DNA of 64,000 nt from Trueperella pecoris (GTDB taxonomy: Bacteria > Actinomycetota > Actinomycetes > Actinomycetales > Actinomycetaceae): assembly GCF_014926385.1 (NCBI RefSeq), contig NZ_CP053291.1, positions 124,001-188,000 on the forward strand, given 5' to 3'. The notes under the pieces were generated by a model, which saw only the letters and a program-made list of their open reading frames with translations, had not been told where the DNA came from and did no database searches. The first letter of the stretch is position 1, and every line of letters starts with the position of its first letter. The translations under genes were made by a program, and so were the position numbers. This document shows, in pieces, positions 42,761 through 51,642 of the stretch.

Positions 42761-44931
42761 TCCATCCCCTCAAGAGCGCCGCGCTGGAATTTAAGCATTA
42801 CCGTGGCATCCCGGTGATCGCCCTCATCTTTATCCTCATCGTGCCAGCGCTATATGGCGGGGTTTACCTGCACGCGAATTGGGACCTCTACCACCAGATC
42901 GACAAGGTGAAGGTGGCGATCGTTAACGGCGACAAGCCGGTGGACTTCGACGGGCAAACCATCGACGCGGGCGCCCGCTTCGTGGAAGCCATCAAGGGGC
43001 AAGACGGTTTCGACTGGCAGTTTCCCGAGTCCGAACCCGCGGCCGCGAGGCAGCTGAGCAATGGCGAGGTGTACATGGTCGTCACCGTGCCGCCGAACTT
43101 TTCGGCCAACCTGGTGTCCGCGGGGCACTTTCAGCCCGAGCGCGCCACGATCACGTTCCACCGCGACGACGCCAACGGATTCATCGCGGGCTCACTCCTA
43201 TCCCAGATGCAGTCGATTATCCAAGAGCAGGTCAACTCGGCCGTCGGGCAGGCCTATTTCTCCACGCTTTTCGGCCAGTTGTCGGTGATTCGGGATGGCA
43301 TGAACGACGCCGCGACGGGTGCCCGCCAGCTCTCGGATGGGCTGTCCCAGGCGGCGGACGGAGTGGGGAAGCTGAATGCTGCGCTGACCGATGTCGATGT
43401 GGCGGGGCTCGAGGAGGATGTGAAGGGACTATCGGAGGCGATGTCGACGCTCGACCGCGGGGCGACGAGCGTGCTCCTCGGCGTCTCGGGTGCGACCGGC
43501 TCGATCTCCGGACTGAGCGGCATGACTGAGGGACTCGAGGCGGGCAAGGACAGCGTCAAGGCTGCACTCGGCCCGCTGCGGAGCTACGTCAACGACACGC
43601 TGCCCAAGCTCAAGGACAACGCCCTCAACCTAGCTAAGCTAACGGGCAGCCTCTCCGGGGACGCCAACCACGTGATCGGGCGGAGCAAGGGTGCTCTCGA
43701 CGCCGTCCGTTCGGCGCTCGCCCAGATTGTCGCTAATCCTGCCCTCGCTAACGACCCCGCCTTCTTGGCCAAGTTGCAGGAAGACATCGCGGCTTCTTCC
43801 TCGTTGCTGGGTGACCTGTCGAGCTCAGTGTCGGGCCAGATGTCCCTCACCTCGGATCTGCAGGCGCACCTCGACTACGGAGCTATGAAGTCGGCGGTCG
43901 AGGCTGCCGACGCCGCCCTGGGCGCATTGGATTCCTCCTTCGCCAACGTGGGCCAGGCGCTGCGCAACGTGGGCTCGGCGGCCGACGAAATCCGGGGTGG
44001 GGTGGATCAGGTCAATGCGGGAAAGACGAAGCTGACCGAGTTGGTCAATGCTGTCAGTGGCAAGATCCCGAAGGCCGTGGCGGGAGCGAGCCAGCTCGTC
44101 GACGCGATTGCCAAACTCGACATCGCCATGCAGCAACTCAACACGGGCGCCGGCAAGCTTGCCGACGGCCTCGAGCAGGGCGTGGCCAAGATCCCCGCGC
44201 TGACCGACGCTCAAGTGGACCGGCTCGCCGAGATCATGTCCTCGCCCGTGACGATCAATACGGTGGTGGATAACGACGCCGAAACCTACGGCCGCGGGCT
44301 CGCGCCCTTCTTCTTCTCCATCGCCCTGTGGGTGTCATCGGTGACGTTCTTCCTCGTGATGCGGACCCTTTCAGGGCGCGCCGCGCTCTCACGCGGCAGT
44401 GTGCTCGCCACCGCCGTTCACGGCTTTGCGCCATTCGCGGTGATCGGCGTGACGTCGTCGTTACTTATGGGGCTAGGCGTGTGGGGTTTCTTGGGGCTTC
44501 ACCCGGCCCACCCGTGGCTGTTCGTTTTGCTGCTCGTCGTTGCCGCATTGTCCTTCATGTCGCTGGCCTACTGGGTACGCCTGGGCTTGGGCTCACCGCA
44601 GAGTGCGGTGTTCCTCGTGGCGCTCATCTTGCAACTGCCGGCCTCGGGCGGCACGTTCCCCACCGATATGCTTAACCCGTTCTACCGTGCCCTGTCAGTT
44701 ATCTCTCCGATGCGTTACTCGGTGGATGCCTTCCGGGTAGCGATTTCGGGCGGAACTGACCAGCAGTATTGGGGGAGCCTTGCGGTGCTCGCGGGCATCC
44801 TGATTTTCTCGCTGGGAATGACATACTGGCTCGTGGGCCGCCGCCGTATCCTGCGCATGCGCGATCTTCACCCGCCCATGATCACCGGCGAATCTACCGG
44901 CGATTACGCCTTTTCAATCCGACCCCGATAA
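42757..44931 (+). CDS. YhgE/Pip-domain ABC-2-like membrane protein
   Basis: A 724-residue membrane protein of the YhgE/Pip (phage infection protein-like) class. One TM at the N-terminus (GIPVIALIFILIVPALYGGVYL), an extracellular domain, a long coiled-coil region with repeated ADG/LSDG-type heptads (about 175-480), and about five TM helices at the C-terminus (about 525-705). Translationally coupled to the ABC-like gene. Probably an envelope export or surface complex. Confidence 0.9.
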   Translation: MIHPLKSAALEFKHYRGIPVIALIFILIVPALYGGVYLHANWDLYHQIDKVKVAIVNGDKPVDFDGQTIDAGARFVEAIKGQDGFDWQFPESEPAAARQLSNGEVYMVVTVPPNFSANLVSAGHFQPERATITFHRDDANGFIAGSLLSQMQSIIQEQVNSAVGQAYFSTLFGQLSVIRDGMNDAATGARQLSDGLSQAADGVGKLNAALTDVDVAGLEEDVKGLSEAMSTLDRGATSVLLGVSGATGSISGLSGMTEGLEAGKDSVKAALGPLRSYVNDTLPKLKDNALNLAKLTGSLSGDANHVIGRSKGALDAVRSALAQIVANPALANDPAFLAKLQEDIAASSSLLGDLSSSVSGQMSLTSDLQAHLDYGAMKSAVEAADAALGALDSSFANVGQALRNVGSAADEIRGGVDQVNAGKTKLTELVNAVSGKIPKAVAGASQLVDAIAKLDIAMQQLNTGAGKLADGLEQGVAKIPALTDAQVDRLAEIMSSPVTINTVVDNDAETYGRGLAPFFFSIALWVSSVTFFLVMRTLSGRAALSRGSVLATAVHGFAPFAVIGVTSSLLMGLGVWGFLGLHPAHPWLFVLLLVVAALSFMSLAYWVRLGLGSPQSAVFLVALILQLPASGGTFPTDMLNPFYRALSVISPMRYSVDAFRVAISGGTDQQYWGSLAVLAGILIFSLGMTYWLVGRRRILRMRDLHPPMITGESTGDYAFSIRPR

Positions 44932-44940
44932 GGAGAAAGA

Positions 44941-45846
44941 ATGTTTATTGTTGGTGCTTATGCGGCCATGCCGGGCACGCGGCACGAGCAGGAGGAATTC
45001 CTCGCGGGCCTGACGCAACTAGCCACCGGGCTCGAGATTCCGTGGCGTGGCGGAGGGCTCGACGCCGATCCGGCCTGGCTCGCCGGCCAGCTCGCCGGGC
45101 GATTCCCGCACAGCGTCGTCACTGCCATCCCGGACACCATGCGAATGTTGGGAACGGACCCGAGCTTTGGGCTGGCCTCACCTGATGCGGAGGGCCGGGC
45201 CGCCGCGCTGGAGCAGGCTCGCCAGATCTTCGCCGCCGTACGGGAGCTTAACGAGAGCGCCGGCGAGCGTGTGGTGGAGTGCATCGAGTTCCAGTCGGCC
45301 CCGAGCCACATTGCCGACGCCCAGGCGCTTGTGGCATCGCTGCTCGAGCTTAGGGAACTGGCCGCGGCCGAGGGTGTGGGCATCGTCCTCGAACACTGCG
45401 ACGCGCGCGGCGGGGCAGGCGCGGGGGAGAAGAACTTCCTTTCCCTTGGCGAAGAAATCGAAGCGTGCGAACGGGCAGGGGTGAAGATTGCCCTGAATTG
45501 GGGGCGGTCCGTCATCGAATCGCACGACGTCGACCGGCCGCGTGCCCAAGCGCAGCTGCTGGCCGAGCGGGGGTTGCTTGCCGGTCTGATCTGCTCGGGT
45601 GCTGGGGGAACGGATACCGCCTACGGCCCTGGCTGGGGCGACACGCATCTGCCTCTCAAGAGCGTTGAGCCGACCAGCCTGATGACGCCCGAGCTCGTGG
45701 CCGAATTCGTCGCGGCAGGCGCGGACGGTGAGACTGGCGCGGGCGGCGTCGTCGATTACCTCGGTGTTAAGGTGCAGGTGCCCGCGGATGCGTCTCCGGC
45801 CGAGCGTGTGGCGATCATCGCGGAAATTAAGGCAGCCATGGGCTGA
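44941..45846 (+). CDS. DUF4862 TIM-barrel-like protein
   Basis: A 301-residue protein of the DUF4862 type, resembling xylose-isomerase-like TIM barrels: MFIVGAYAAMPG, VECIEFQSAPSH, VLEHCDARGG, ALNWGRSVIESHD, LICSGAGGTDTAYGPGWGDTHLP. Acidic and His residues at strand ends suggest a metal site. Start follows AAGGAGAAAG. Ten bp after the YhgE gene; may be a sugar or cell-wall related enzyme (inference). Confidence 0.85.
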   Translation: MFIVGAYAAMPGTRHEQEEFLAGLTQLATGLEIPWRGGGLDADPAWLAGQLAGRFPHSVVTAIPDTMRMLGTDPSFGLASPDAEGRAAALEQARQIFAAVRELNESAGERVVECIEFQSAPSHIADAQALVASLLELRELAAAEGVGIVLEHCDARGGAGAGEKNFLSLGEEIEACERAGVKIALNWGRSVIESHDVDRPRAQAQLLAERGLLAGLICSGAGGTDTAYGPGWGDTHLPLKSVEPTSLMTPELVAEFVAAGADGETGAGGVVDYLGVKVQVPADASPAERVAIIAEIKAAMG

Positions 45847-45912
45847 CCTTGGCCGATGCGCCCGCGGCCGTGAGCCGCGCCAATCGCTTGTGGCACACAT
45901 TGGACAAAAGGC

Positions 45913-45942
45913 TTGTCACAATTCCTCTCACGTGGTTAACAT
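45913..45942 (+). promoter_or_regulatory. Promoter of the beta-glucoside PTS operon
   Basis: TTGTCA (45913) and TAACAT (45937), spacer 18 nt. An inverted repeat GACAA-5 nt-TTGTC (45903-45917) covers the -35 and might bind a repressor. Confidence 0.55.
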
Positions 45943-45962
45943 GGTCCTACAGTTTTCACTTG

Positions 45963-45988
45963 GGGTTGTTACTCACTGAGGCAAGACC
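45963..45988 (+). promoter_or_regulatory. BglG/LicT-type ribonucleic antiterminator (RAT)
   Basis: GGGTTGTTACT followed by GAGGCAAGACC matches the RAT consensus (GGxTTGTTACTG..GGCAxxACC). It overlaps the left arm of the terminator at 45983-46022 by 6 nt, the classic mutually exclusive arrangement; the antiterminator encoded at 48137 is the obvious ligand. Confidence 0.88.
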
Positions 45989-46022
45989 TAAGGCATCAAT
46001 TGCGATGTCTTAGGTCTTTTTT
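45983..46022 (+). terminator. Conditional terminator in PTS leader
   Basis: 14-bp stem AAGACCTAAGGCAT / ATGTCTTAGGTCTT (one G-U) with a loop of 8 nt, then TTTTTT. Its left arm shares the 3' end of the RAT. Confidence 0.92.
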
Positions 46023-46113
46023 GTTGTCGGGCCGGTGAACGGCCGACGCCTCGGGCTCTGCCAACGCTGGCGGGGTCACTGAGCGGGCAACCGCGATACG
46101 AAAGAAGGAGACG

Positions 46114-48132
46114 ATGACGTCGACAACCACGAGCGCACGCTCGATCATCGACAACGTGGGAGGCGCGGGCAATGTCCGCTCGTTGACCCACTGCGCAACT
46201 CGCCTGCGTTTTGAGCTTCATGACGCGAGCAAGGTCAATACCGCCGCACTCGACGCTACGGACGGCGTGCTCGGCGTCGTTCCGCAGAGCGGGGACCGCC
46301 TGCAGGTCATCTGCGGCGGCGGCGTGGAAACGATGTTCACAGCCATCAACGCGCTTGCGGACATGAAAGGCTCGGCCACGCTGACCGACGCCGAGGTCAA
46401 GGCCCAGGCCCGCTCGAAGGCCCGCGGGCGCTTCAGCTGGCTGGACAACTTCTTCGAATACCTCTCGGATTCCTTCCGCCCGATCCTTGGCGTTCTGCTG
46501 GGCGCCTCGCTGATCATCGCCACCACGGCCGTGCTCGACGCGTTGGAGATCGTGGACTTCCGTGCTACGGACAAGCCCGCGACCTGGGTGTTTGTTGACG
46601 CTATGTGGCGTTCGGTGTTCTACTTCCTGCCCATCATGGTGGCCTACAATGCGGCGAAGAAGCTGCGGGTCGACCCCTGGCTGGGCGCCACGATCATGGC
46701 CGCCCTCATGACGCCGGATTTCATGAAGCTCTCCAAGCCCGATCTGTTCGCTGACACCCTGTGCACGACGAACGACACCCTCGGCACCACCTCCTGTTCG
46801 ACCACCATCTTCGGCCTGCCGCTGCAGCTCAATGAGTACGGTGGGCAGGTGTTCGTGCCGCTCATCATGGTGGCGGTCTTGGCCGTCCTTTACCACGGCC
46901 TGAAGAAGATCTTCCCCGAGTCGATCCAGATGGTGTTCGTGCCCTTCTTCTCGATGCTCATCATGATTCCGGTGACGGCCTTCCTCATCGGCCCGCTCGG
47001 CGTGTGGATGGGCACCGGGATTGGTTCGGGCCTGTCCTGGATGAACTCCAACGCGCCGTTCGTGTTCGCGCTGCTCATCCCGATGCTCTACCCGTTCCTT
47101 GTGCCCCTGGGCCTGCACTGGCCGCTGAACGCGCTCATGCTGATCAACATCCAGACCCTTGGTTACGACTTCATCCAGGGCCCGATGGGCGCGTGGAACT
47201 TCGCCTGCTTCGGCGCGACGGCCGGCGTCCTGTTTATTTCCATGCGTGAGCGTGACGTGCAGATGCGCCAGACGGCCTCGGGCGCGCTCGCGGCCGGCCT
47301 GTTCGGTGGCATTTCGGAGCCCTCGCTGTACGGCATCCACCTGCGTTTCAAAGGTATCTACCCGCGCATGCTGCTGGGCTGCTTTGCTGGCGGCCTGACG
47401 ATCGCGATCCTGTCCGCGCCCTTCGACGGCGTCCAGACGCACGCCTTCGCCTTCACCTCCCTCCTGACGATCTCCGTCTTCAAGCCGATGTGGGTGTACG
47501 CGATTTCGATCGCCGTGGCGTTCTTCACCGCCATGCTCGCCATCATCCTGACCGATTACCGCACGCCTGAGGAGCGCGAGAACGCCCGGCGCAACGCGTT
47601 GTCCGAGCCTTCCGTTCCCGACGCCGTCGTCCCGGCTTCCGAGCCCGCGTCCGTTTCGGGTGTGGAGACGAGCGCCGTGCTCGCCCCGGTCGCAGGTGAG
47701 GCGGTGACTCTGGCCGAGGCGGGAGACCCGGTCTTCGCATCGGGTGCCCTCGGCGCCGGTCTTGCCATCAAGCCCACCTCATCCGAGGTCGTCGCGCCCG
47801 TGTCCGGCGTGGTGAAAACGGTGACGAAGACCGGCCACGCCTTCGGCATCAAGACTGATGACGGGGTCGAGGTGCTTGTCCATGTGGGCATCGATACCGT
47901 CAAGCTCGGTGGGGAGGGATTCGAGGTTGCCGTGACTAAGGGTCAACGGGTCAGCGCGGGAGACCTGCTCGTCGGCGTCGATCTCGATGCCGTCACCACC
48001 GCGGGCTATGCCACCACCGTTCTGATGACGGTGACCAACTCGAAGACGCTTGGCGAAGTCGTTCCGGTCAGCGGCAAGTCTGTGGTTGTCGGCGAGCCGG
48101 TGATCGCGATCAATTCGGGCGTGGCAGTGTAA
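46114..48132 (+). CDS. Beta-glucoside-type PTS permease IIBCA
   Basis: A 672-residue PTS transporter: IIB (1 to about 90) with the phospho-Cys in HCATRLRF, IIC with about ten TM helices (about 110-480), an Ala/Pro linker and IIA (about 530-665) with its phospho-His in VEVLVHVGIDTVKL. BglF-type domain order B-C-A. Start after GAAGGAG. Leader-regulated by RAT and terminator. Imports and phosphorylates a sugar, likely a beta-glucoside. Confidence 0.94.
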   Translation: MTSTTTSARSIIDNVGGAGNVRSLTHCATRLRFELHDASKVNTAALDATDGVLGVVPQSGDRLQVICGGGVETMFTAINALADMKGSATLTDAEVKAQARSKARGRFSWLDNFFEYLSDSFRPILGVLLGASLIIATTAVLDALEIVDFRATDKPATWVFVDAMWRSVFYFLPIMVAYNAAKKLRVDPWLGATIMAALMTPDFMKLSKPDLFADTLCTTNDTLGTTSCSTTIFGLPLQLNEYGGQVFVPLIMVAVLAVLYHGLKKIFPESIQMVFVPFFSMLIMIPVTAFLIGPLGVWMGTGIGSGLSWMNSNAPFVFALLIPMLYPFLVPLGLHWPLNALMLINIQTLGYDFIQGPMGAWNFACFGATAGVLFISMRERDVQMRQTASGALAAGLFGGISEPSLYGIHLRFKGIYPRMLLGCFAGGLTIAILSAPFDGVQTHAFAFTSLLTISVFKPMWVYAISIAVAFFTAMLAIILTDYRTPEERENARRNALSEPSVPDAVVPASEPASVSGVETSAVLAPVAGEAVTLAEAGDPVFASGALGAGLAIKPTSSEVVAPVSGVVKTVTKTGHAFGIKTDDGVEVLVHVGIDTVKLGGEGFEVAVTKGQRVSAGDLLVGVDLDAVTTAGYATTVLMTVTNSKTLGEVVPVSGKSVVVGEPVIAINSGVAV

Positions 48133-48136
48133 AGCC

Positions 48137-49330
48137 ATGGAGGTCTTGAGAGTTTTCAACAACAATGTCATCCTGGCCAAGGATGCGTCACGTGGCGGGG
48201 GAGAAGTCATCGTCACAGGCCGCGGGGTCGGGTTCCAGGTCAAGGCAGGTGCGGCGGTGGACCCGGCAAAGGTCGCGCGCGTGTTCGTGCCCTCCGACGG
48301 GCGCGATTCAGATCACGTGGCCGAGCTACTCGCCGACATCCCGTTGGAAAACATCACTCTCATGACCGACGTGATCGCGGCGGCCGACCTGCCTTCATCC
48401 CTGGCAGGAAGTGCCACGCTCCTTATTGCGCTCGCCGACCACATTGGTTTTGCCATGCGGCGAGCGCACGAGGGGCTCGCGATTGAGTACCCCTTGCGCA
48501 GTGAGGTCTCGAGCCTATATTCGGAGGAGTTCGCCCAGGCTCAGCGCATCCTTGGCCTCGTCAACACGAATCTGGCCCGCCTGGGGCGGCCCGCGTTGCC
48601 CGAGGGTGAGGCGGTTGCGCTGGCGCTCCATCTCGTCAATGCGGGATTTGCGACGGGCGACCTTTCCTTCACGTATAGAATGACGGGAGTCCTGCAACAG
48701 CTCATTAAGGTGATCGAAGAGTTCTACAATGTCAGCGTCTCATCAGACACCGTCTCTGTCGGCCGATTCATCACCCACCTGCGCTACCTCTTTGTCCGTA
48801 TCCATCAACACAATCAGCTCACCGACGAGCACTCGGCGGTTGGTGCCGCTATCCGCGACGCCGATCCACAGGCCTACCGTTGTGCCGGGACGCTCGCCTC
48901 ACTGATTGAGCTTAGGCTCGATCAGGCCCTCACTAGCGACGAAATCGCTTACCTTGCTCTCCACATTTCGCGCATCGCTCACAGTGCCCGGGCCTCGGGA
49001 TCTTGGACGACGACGTCTGACGAACTGGGCGATGCCGATAACCCCTCTCGAAAGGAAACACCCATGATTACCCGAACCGCAACGATCGCCTCCGCTGTTG
49101 GCCTACACGCTCGCCCGGCGGCGCTCTTCACCGCAGCCGTGGAGGAGACTGGCTTCGATATCACCATCTCCCTGGACGGGGAAGAGGCAGATGCCTCCTC
49201 GATCCTCGAAGTGATGACTCTCGGTGCGGGACAGGGCGACGTCGTGACCCTGGCCAGCGAGGACGAGGCGGCCGGGGGAGCTCTCGCCGATCTCGCCGCC
49301 ATGCTTGAGCGAGATTTGGACGCCGAGTAA
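48137..49330 (+). CDS. BglG-family antiterminator fused in frame to HPr
   Basis: A continuous 397-residue frame. CAT RNA-binding domain (1-55; RVFNNNVILAKD), PRD1 (about 70-165; ALADHIGFAMRRA, ALHLVNA), PRD2 (about 175-280; LRYLFVRIHQHNQ, ALHISRI), a linker, and HPr (310-397) with the active His 324 in VGLHARPAA and SSILEVMTLG. There is no stop between PRD2 and HPr. At the junction, AAAGGA (49051) precedes ATG 49064, so free HPr may also be made. EI starts at the stop (TAATG). In known systems HPr phosphorylates PRD2 in trans; here the donor would be in cis. Confidence 0.9.
   Translation: MEVLRVFNNNVILAKDASRGGGEVIVTGRGVGFQVKAGAAVDPAKVARVFVPSDGRDSDHVAELLADIPLENITLMTDVIAAADLPSSLAGSATLLIALADHIGFAMRRAHEGLAIEYPLRSEVSSLYSEEFAQAQRILGLVNTNLARLGRPALPEGEAVALALHLVNAGFATGDLSFTYRMTGVLQQLIKVIEEFYNVSVSSDTVSVGRFITHLRYLFVRIHQHNQLTDEHSAVGAAIRDADPQAYRCAGTLASLIELRLDQALTSDEIAYLALHISRIAHSARASGSWTTTSDELGDADNPSRKETPMITRTATIASAVGLHARPAALFTAAVEETGFDITISLDGEEADASSILEVMTLGAGQGDVVTLASEDEAAGGALADLAAMLERDLDAE
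49064..49330 (+). CDS. ptsH: Possible internally initiated HPr
   Basis: Same frame as the fusion. ATG at 49064 is preceded by AAAGGA about 7 nt upstream, and MITRTATIASAVGLHARPA is a normal HPr N-terminus. An 88-residue free HPr could be made by internal initiation. Whether cells make the fusion, free HPr or both is not decided by the sequence. Confidence 0.6.
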   Translation: MITRTATIASAVGLHARPAALFTAAVEETGFDITISLDGEEADASSILEVMTLGAGQGDVVTLASEDEAAGGALADLAAMLERDLDAE

Positions 49331-51015
49331 TGGAACATCAGTCTTTGTTTGGTATTGGTGTCAGTGCGGGCTTCGCCCTCGCCCCGGCCGTGAAAGTCAT
49401 GCCGGCTCCCAGTTTCGATTCGAAGGAACCGGCGTCCACCGACCCCGCCGCAGACGGCCAGCGCGTACGTGAGGCGATGGCGGCCGTCGCCGACAGCATG
49501 CGGGAACGCGCCCAGACGGCGTCGGAATCGGCCCGTCCCATTCTTGAGGCGACGGCGCAACTGGCTTCGGACCGTGCGCTGGCCAAAGCTGCCGACAAGA
49601 AACTTAAGGCTGGAGCCGGGGTGACGCGTGCCGTGCATGACGCCGTGGAGGAGTACGCGATCTTGTTGTCCAATCTTGGCGGCTATATGGCAGAACGCGT
49701 CACTGACCTGCACGACATCCGTGACCGTGCCATCTGTGTTTTGCGTGATCTGCCGATGCCGGGGGTGCCCGAGGTTTGCGAGCCGTCGGTTCTCGTCGCC
49801 TACGATCTGGCCCCTGCCGAGACCGTCGGCCTCGACCCGAGCCTCATCCGCGCGATCGTCACGGAGGGTGGAGGCCCCACCAGCCATACCGCGATCCTTG
49901 CCGCCCAGCTCGGCATTCCCGCGGTCGTCAAGGCCCCCGGCGCGATGAGTATTGAGCCGGGCACGTCCGTCGCCGTCGACGGCGGTACGGGCGAAGTGAT
50001 CTTGGCTCCCACGGAGGAGGAGGTCAGTAAGCTCAGCGCTCGAGCGCGCATGCGCGAGGCCGTTCTCGCCCAGTCCTCGGGGCCCGGGGCGACGGAGGAC
50101 GGATACCCCGTCAGCCTCCTGGCCAATATTGGCACCGCTGCCGACGCCGAATCGGCCGCCACCCAGGACGTCGAAGGGACGGGACTGTTCCGAACCGAGT
50201 TCCTCTTCCTTGACCGAGATTCAGCCCCCACGCTCGAAGAACAGACTGAAACCTACATCCGCGTGCTGAGGGCTTTCGGTAGCCGCAAGGTGGTTGTTCG
50301 TACCCTCGACGCCGGAGCGGACAAGCCGCTGAGTTTCGCCAACCTGGGCGAGGAAGAAAATCCGGCGCTCGGGCGCCGCGGGCTGCGCCTGTCGATGGCG
50401 CGAGAGGACTTGCTCATCACGCAACTCGACGCGCTCGCTGCGGCCTACGATGCGACTGGGCGTTTGGCAGACCTGCGTGTCATGGCCCCGATGGTAGCCA
50501 CGACTGAAGAAACCACCTGGTTTGTGGAGCGCGCACGCGAGCGCAACCTGCCCTACGTTGGCATCATGATTGAGGTGCCGGCGGCGGCCATCCGTGCCAA
50601 GCAGCTCCTCTCCATCGCGGACTTCGCCTCGCTGGGCACGAATGATCTCTCCCAGTACACGATGGCGGCAGACCGCATGCAGGGTGCGCTGTCCGATCTT
50701 CTGACGCCTTGGCAACCCGCCGTGCTTCAGATGATCAAGTTTGCTTGCGATGGCGGCGACGCCACCGGCAAGCCGATCGGTGTGTGCGGGGAGGCCGGCG
50801 GAGATCCGCTCCTGGCCCTCGTCCTTGTGGGGCTGGGTGTGAGCTCGCTATCGATGGCCCAGTCCAAGGTGCCGGCGGTGCGTGCCGCGCTTCGCCTGCA
50901 TTCTCGGGCTACGTGCCAGCAGATGGCTGCCTATGCGGTGGATGCGGAGACTGCGGCCGATGCGCGGGCCGCGGTCGAGCAGCTGGCTCATCCGAGACTC
51001 AAGGGACTACTGTAG
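49330..51015 (+). CDS. ptsI: PTS Enzyme I
   Basis: A 561-residue phosphoenolpyruvate-protein phosphotransferase. Active His about 186 in GGPTSHTAILA; PEP-binding TEFLFLDRDSAPTLEEQ and the C-terminal domain motifs GTNDLSQYTMAADR and PIGVCGEAGGDP. Starts at the TAATG overlap with the fusion gene, so it is coupled to HPr. Confidence 0.96.
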   Translation: MEHQSLFGIGVSAGFALAPAVKVMPAPSFDSKEPASTDPAADGQRVREAMAAVADSMRERAQTASESARPILEATAQLASDRALAKAADKKLKAGAGVTRAVHDAVEEYAILLSNLGGYMAERVTDLHDIRDRAICVLRDLPMPGVPEVCEPSVLVAYDLAPAETVGLDPSLIRAIVTEGGGPTSHTAILAAQLGIPAVVKAPGAMSIEPGTSVAVDGGTGEVILAPTEEEVSKLSARARMREAVLAQSSGPGATEDGYPVSLLANIGTAADAESAATQDVEGTGLFRTEFLFLDRDSAPTLEEQTETYIRVLRAFGSRKVVVRTLDAGADKPLSFANLGEEENPALGRRGLRLSMAREDLLITQLDALAAAYDATGRLADLRVMAPMVATTEETTWFVERARERNLPYVGIMIEVPAAAIRAKQLLSIADFASLGTNDLSQYTMAADRMQGALSDLLTPWQPAVLQMIKFACDGGDATGKPIGVCGEAGGDPLLALVLVGLGVSSLSMAQSKVPAVRAALRLHSRATCQQMAAYAVDAETAADARAAVEQLAHPRLKGLL

Positions 51016-51075
51016 TTGTCGGAGGACGGGGGCACCGGGGCTCTCACCCGGCGCCCCCGCCTGCGCGTGTAGAAT

Positions 51076-51627
51076 ATGACAATGGACACCACTGCAAGAT
51101 CGAAGTCTTCTGCCCAGCTCCCGGGCGGCGCCGTCGCCCTTGGGTCGTTCTTCGTCAGTATCGCATTTGTCGTCGTTCCCTCCCTTTACGTGTGGCTCAA
51201 CCGGGCACAATTTCCCGCCACCGTTCCCACACATTGGGGCTTCGACTCTCACCCGAATAGTTGGTCCTCGCTTCCCTCCGCCCTCGGGATGGACATCGGC
51301 CTCGTTGCCCTCACGTCTGCCCTGTTCTTAGGAATCGGGTATGCCACGCGCATGCTTGAAGCGTTCGCTCCGCTTGCTCTTGGCCTGTCAGCAACGTTGT
51401 CAACGTTGACGCTCGGCAGCATTTTTGCCGTGGCCCGCGCAGTGGCGTCCATCGGCCCGGTTCTGCTTGCGGCCGTGGTGGTCGGGGCCGTGGTTGGTCT
51501 ACTGGCGCACCTGTTGTTGCGTGGTCGCATCCGCTCTGCCGCGCAGGGTGGCACCTTCACCGCGATCGATCCCGGGGAGGAGACCGCCCGCGTCCTTGCC
51601 CACAACATCCAGCTTCGCGCCGCCTGA
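51076..51627 (+). CDS. DUF1648-type membrane protein
   Basis: A 183-residue membrane protein with four TM helices; the first extracytoplasmic loop has FPATVPTHWGFDSHPNSW, the DUF1648 signature (PxHW...G.P..W). TAGAAT (51070-51075) sits 6 nt before an ATG at 51082, so MDTTARS may be the leaderless start. Function unknown; related domains occur with SdpI-type immunity proteins. Confidence 0.85.
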   Translation: MTMDTTARSKSSAQLPGGAVALGSFFVSIAFVVVPSLYVWLNRAQFPATVPTHWGFDSHPNSWSSLPSALGMDIGLVALTSALFLGIGYATRMLEAFAPLALGLSATLSTLTLGSIFAVARAVASIGPVLLAAVVVGAVVGLLAHLLLRGRIRSAAQGGTFTAIDPGEETARVLAHNIQLRAA

Positions 51628-51642
51628 ACTATGCTTGACGTT

